DNA of 14,254 nucleotides, from contig CAKUMG010000054.1 in the NCBI GenBank assembly GCA_934667465.1, positions 1-14,254 on the forward strand, written 5' to 3'. The stretch is from an uncultured Actinoplanes sp. (GTDB taxonomy: Bacteria; Actinomycetota; Actinomycetes; Mycobacteriales; Micromonosporaceae). Below, piece by piece: positions 13,197 to 14,254 of this stretch. The notes beneath the pieces are model-generated. The model did no database searches. It was not told the origin of the DNA and was given only the letters and a program-made list of their open reading frames with translations. The number at the start of each line of letters is the position of its first letter. Within the stretch, counting starts at the first letter, position 1. Made by a program: the position numbers and the translations under genes.

Positions 13197-13646
13197 CTAT
13201 ATGTTGGGCGTCTCGTCGCGCCACACGATCACCGTGGCGCCCTTGACCTTGATGACGCGGACGCGTTCGCCCGCTTCGTATGTCTCGGCGCCGTCGAACG
13301 ACCGCGCCGTCCACAACTCTCCGTCGATCTTGACCAGGCCGCGGTCGGAACCGACCTCCTCCAGCACGGTCCCGTGCTCACCCTCGAGCGCGGCGATCCC
13401 CATCGGGGTGTCGTCGCCCGCCATGGCCGCACGCTGGTACTTCATGATGAGGGGGCGCAGTGCCCCGACCGAGAGACCGGAGACGACAGCGAACACGATC
13501 ACTTGCAGCAGCAGCGGGGCGCCGAGGGCCGCCGCGCCGCCCGCGGCGAGCGCGCCCGCCGCGAAGAAGATGATGAGGAATGTCGCCGTGAAGGCCTCGC
13601 CGATCGCGAGGGCGACGGCAAGCACGATCCAGAGCACGGCTTCCAT
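13197..13646 (-). CDS. NfeD-family membrane protein (short form)
   Basis: 149 residues from ATG 13646. Membrane helices at about 4-26, 29-42 and 46-66 (the first includes the typical GEAFTATF) are followed by a soluble OB-fold domain, about 88-145, with GEHGTVLEEVGSDRGLVKIDGELWTARS and the end VIVWR. It is the short NfeD form without the N-terminal ClpP-like serine protease domain. NfeD proteins pair with SPFH proteins, and the OB-fold is thought to help build the complex. It precedes the SPFH gene by 10 bp. Its start looks leaderless. Confidence 0.93.
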   Translation of the reverse strand: MEAVLWIVLAVALAIGEAFTATFLIIFFAAGALAAGGAAALGAPLLLQVIVFAVVSGLSVGALRPLIMKYQRAAMAGDDTPMGIAALEGEHGTVLEEVGSDRGLVKIDGELWTARSFDGAETYEAGERVRVIKVKGATVIVWRDETPNI

Positions 13647-13652
13647 ACACCG

Positions 13653-13658
13653 ATCGTG
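13653..13658 (-). promoter_or_regulatory. -10 element of the NfeD-SPFH operon, probably leaderless
   Basis: CACGAT on the minus strand is followed by 6 nt and the NfeD ATG. There is no Shine-Dalgarno. The arrangement is the same as at 6219 and 10678. No clear -35 is seen. Confidence 0.45.
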
Positions 13659-13764
13659 ACACGCTGACGCACTCTGTGCGATCCGGCGCGACACCCACTT
13701 TTCACGTTGCCATATCCGTTCCCCGCAGTTGGACCTGTGACTGCGAGCTTGGAGGAAGTCCCCC

Positions 13765-14254
13765 GTGTCTTTGCTGCCGGAAACCGGCCGAGCCGTCACC
13801 GAGATCGCCGCCCGGGCGCAGTCGGCGGGACGGGCGCCCTCGCTGGCGCTGGCGATCGTCCGCGACCGCTCGCTGCTGCACTTCACCGGCGCGGGCGAGA
13901 CGCCGCCGCCGGACCCGAAGACGCAGTACCGGATCGGGTCGATCACCAAGACGCTGACCGCCACGATGATCATGCAGCTGCGTGACGAGGGTGCCTTCGC
14001 GCTCGACGACATGCTCTACCGGCACCTGCCGGGCACCGCCGTGGGCGGGCTGACGCTGCGCCAGCTGCTCGGGCACGTCTCGGGGCTGCAGCGCGAGCCG
14101 GACGGCCCGTGGTGGGAGCGCCACGCCGGCGGCGGCGTCGACCAGCTCCTCGGCGAGCTCGCCGACAAGATCGCCGGGCCCCCGTGGCGGACCTATCACT
14201 ACTCCAACCTGGCGTACGGGCTGCTGGGCGCGGTCCTCGAGCGGGTGACCGGCG
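13765..14254 (+). CDS. Class C beta-lactamase-family serine hydrolase (3' end outside window)
   Basis: 163 codons are visible from GTG 13765, chosen because GGAGGA (13751-13756) lies 8 nt upstream. TQYRIGSITKTLTATMI contains the S-x-x-K catalytic motif (S59, K62), and YHYSNLAYGLLG contains the Y-x-N motif (Y146, N148). LTLRQLLGHVSGLQREP is the conserved region between them (family L-L-x-H-T-S-G). Together they identify the AmpC/esterase/DD-peptidase superfamily (PF00144). The family includes beta-lactamases, DD-carboxypeptidases and esterases; sequence so far does not decide. There is no signal peptide or lipobox in the first 25 residues, so it may be cytoplasmic or anchored by a C-terminal helix beyond the window. 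The K-T-G motif would lie beyond the window edge. Confidence 0.9.
   Translation, partial: MSLLPETGRAVTEIAARAQSAGRAPSLALAIVRDRSLLHFTGAGETPPPDPKTQYRIGSITKTLTATMIMQLRDEGAFALDDMLYRHLPGTAVGGLTLRQLLGHVSGLQREPDGPWWERHAGGGVDQLLGELADKIAGPPWRTYHYSNLAYGLLGAVLERVTG

Noticed and set aside
12065..13246. Plus-strand frame of 393 codons opposite the SPFH gene
   Set aside because: Its repetitive Asp/Leu/Arg/Gly composition is what the reverse of the SPFH codons gives, and it has no supported start.

Overview
The window is very GC-rich (well over 70% by eye), with a strong G/C bias at third codon positions, many GTG starts, several apparently leaderless genes and short ATGA/TGATG overlaps between neighbours. 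This points to a high-GC actinobacterium. The gene set (STAS plus HATPase regulators, SPFH/NfeD pair, MarR divergon, many GNAT- and MalY-like enzymes) fits a Micromonosporaceae-like or Streptomyces-like soil organism, but the genus is inference. I see no rRNA, tRNA, CRISPR array, insertion sequence or phage gene. No stretch longer than 300 bases lacks a gene. The longest gaps are 4146-4410 and 11776-12037.

Layout. 1-1936 (minus, runs off the left edge): a very large Pro/Gly/Ala/Thr-rich protein with an elastin-like block of eight perfect LPGTA pentads. 2124-2519 (plus): a small nucleoside 2-deoxyribosyltransferase-fold protein, divergent from it. 2617-4145 (minus): a two-gene partner-switching unit, a STAS-like/HATPase (anti-sigma kinase type) protein followed by a STAS protein with a repetitive charged heptad tail; the STAS protein lacks the usual phospho-acceptor serine. 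4411-6077 (minus): GNAT acetyltransferase translationally coupled to a MalY/PatB-type aminotransferase (C-S lyase). 6231-7336 (plus): SpoU/TrmH rRNA methyltransferase overlapping a small membrane protein.

7463-8117 (minus): a HigBA-type toxin-antitoxin locus in which the toxin reading frame is broken by a -1 shift at a T4G4 run. 8223-10675: a MarR divergon, with MarR plus a DHFR/RibD-C-family reductase on minus and an FAD monooxygenase on plus, sharing a 114-bp control region with a good promoter and a short palindrome over its -10. 10690-11073 (plus): small conserved-looking hypothetical gene. 11110-11775 (minus): six-helix membrane protein. 11839-11997: a perfect 14-bp-stem terminator and a degenerate 15/18-bp tandem repeat. 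12038-13646 (minus): NfeD-SPFH membrane-microdomain operon. 13765-14254 (plus): beginning of a class C beta-lactamase-family serine hydrolase that runs off the right edge.

The parts that depart most from routine chromosomal content are the elastin-like protein with its in-frame minisatellite and G8 tract in the ribosome-binding region, the non-canonical partner-switch pair, and the frameshifted toxin with an intact antitoxin. Everything else looks like ordinary actinobacterial chromosome.
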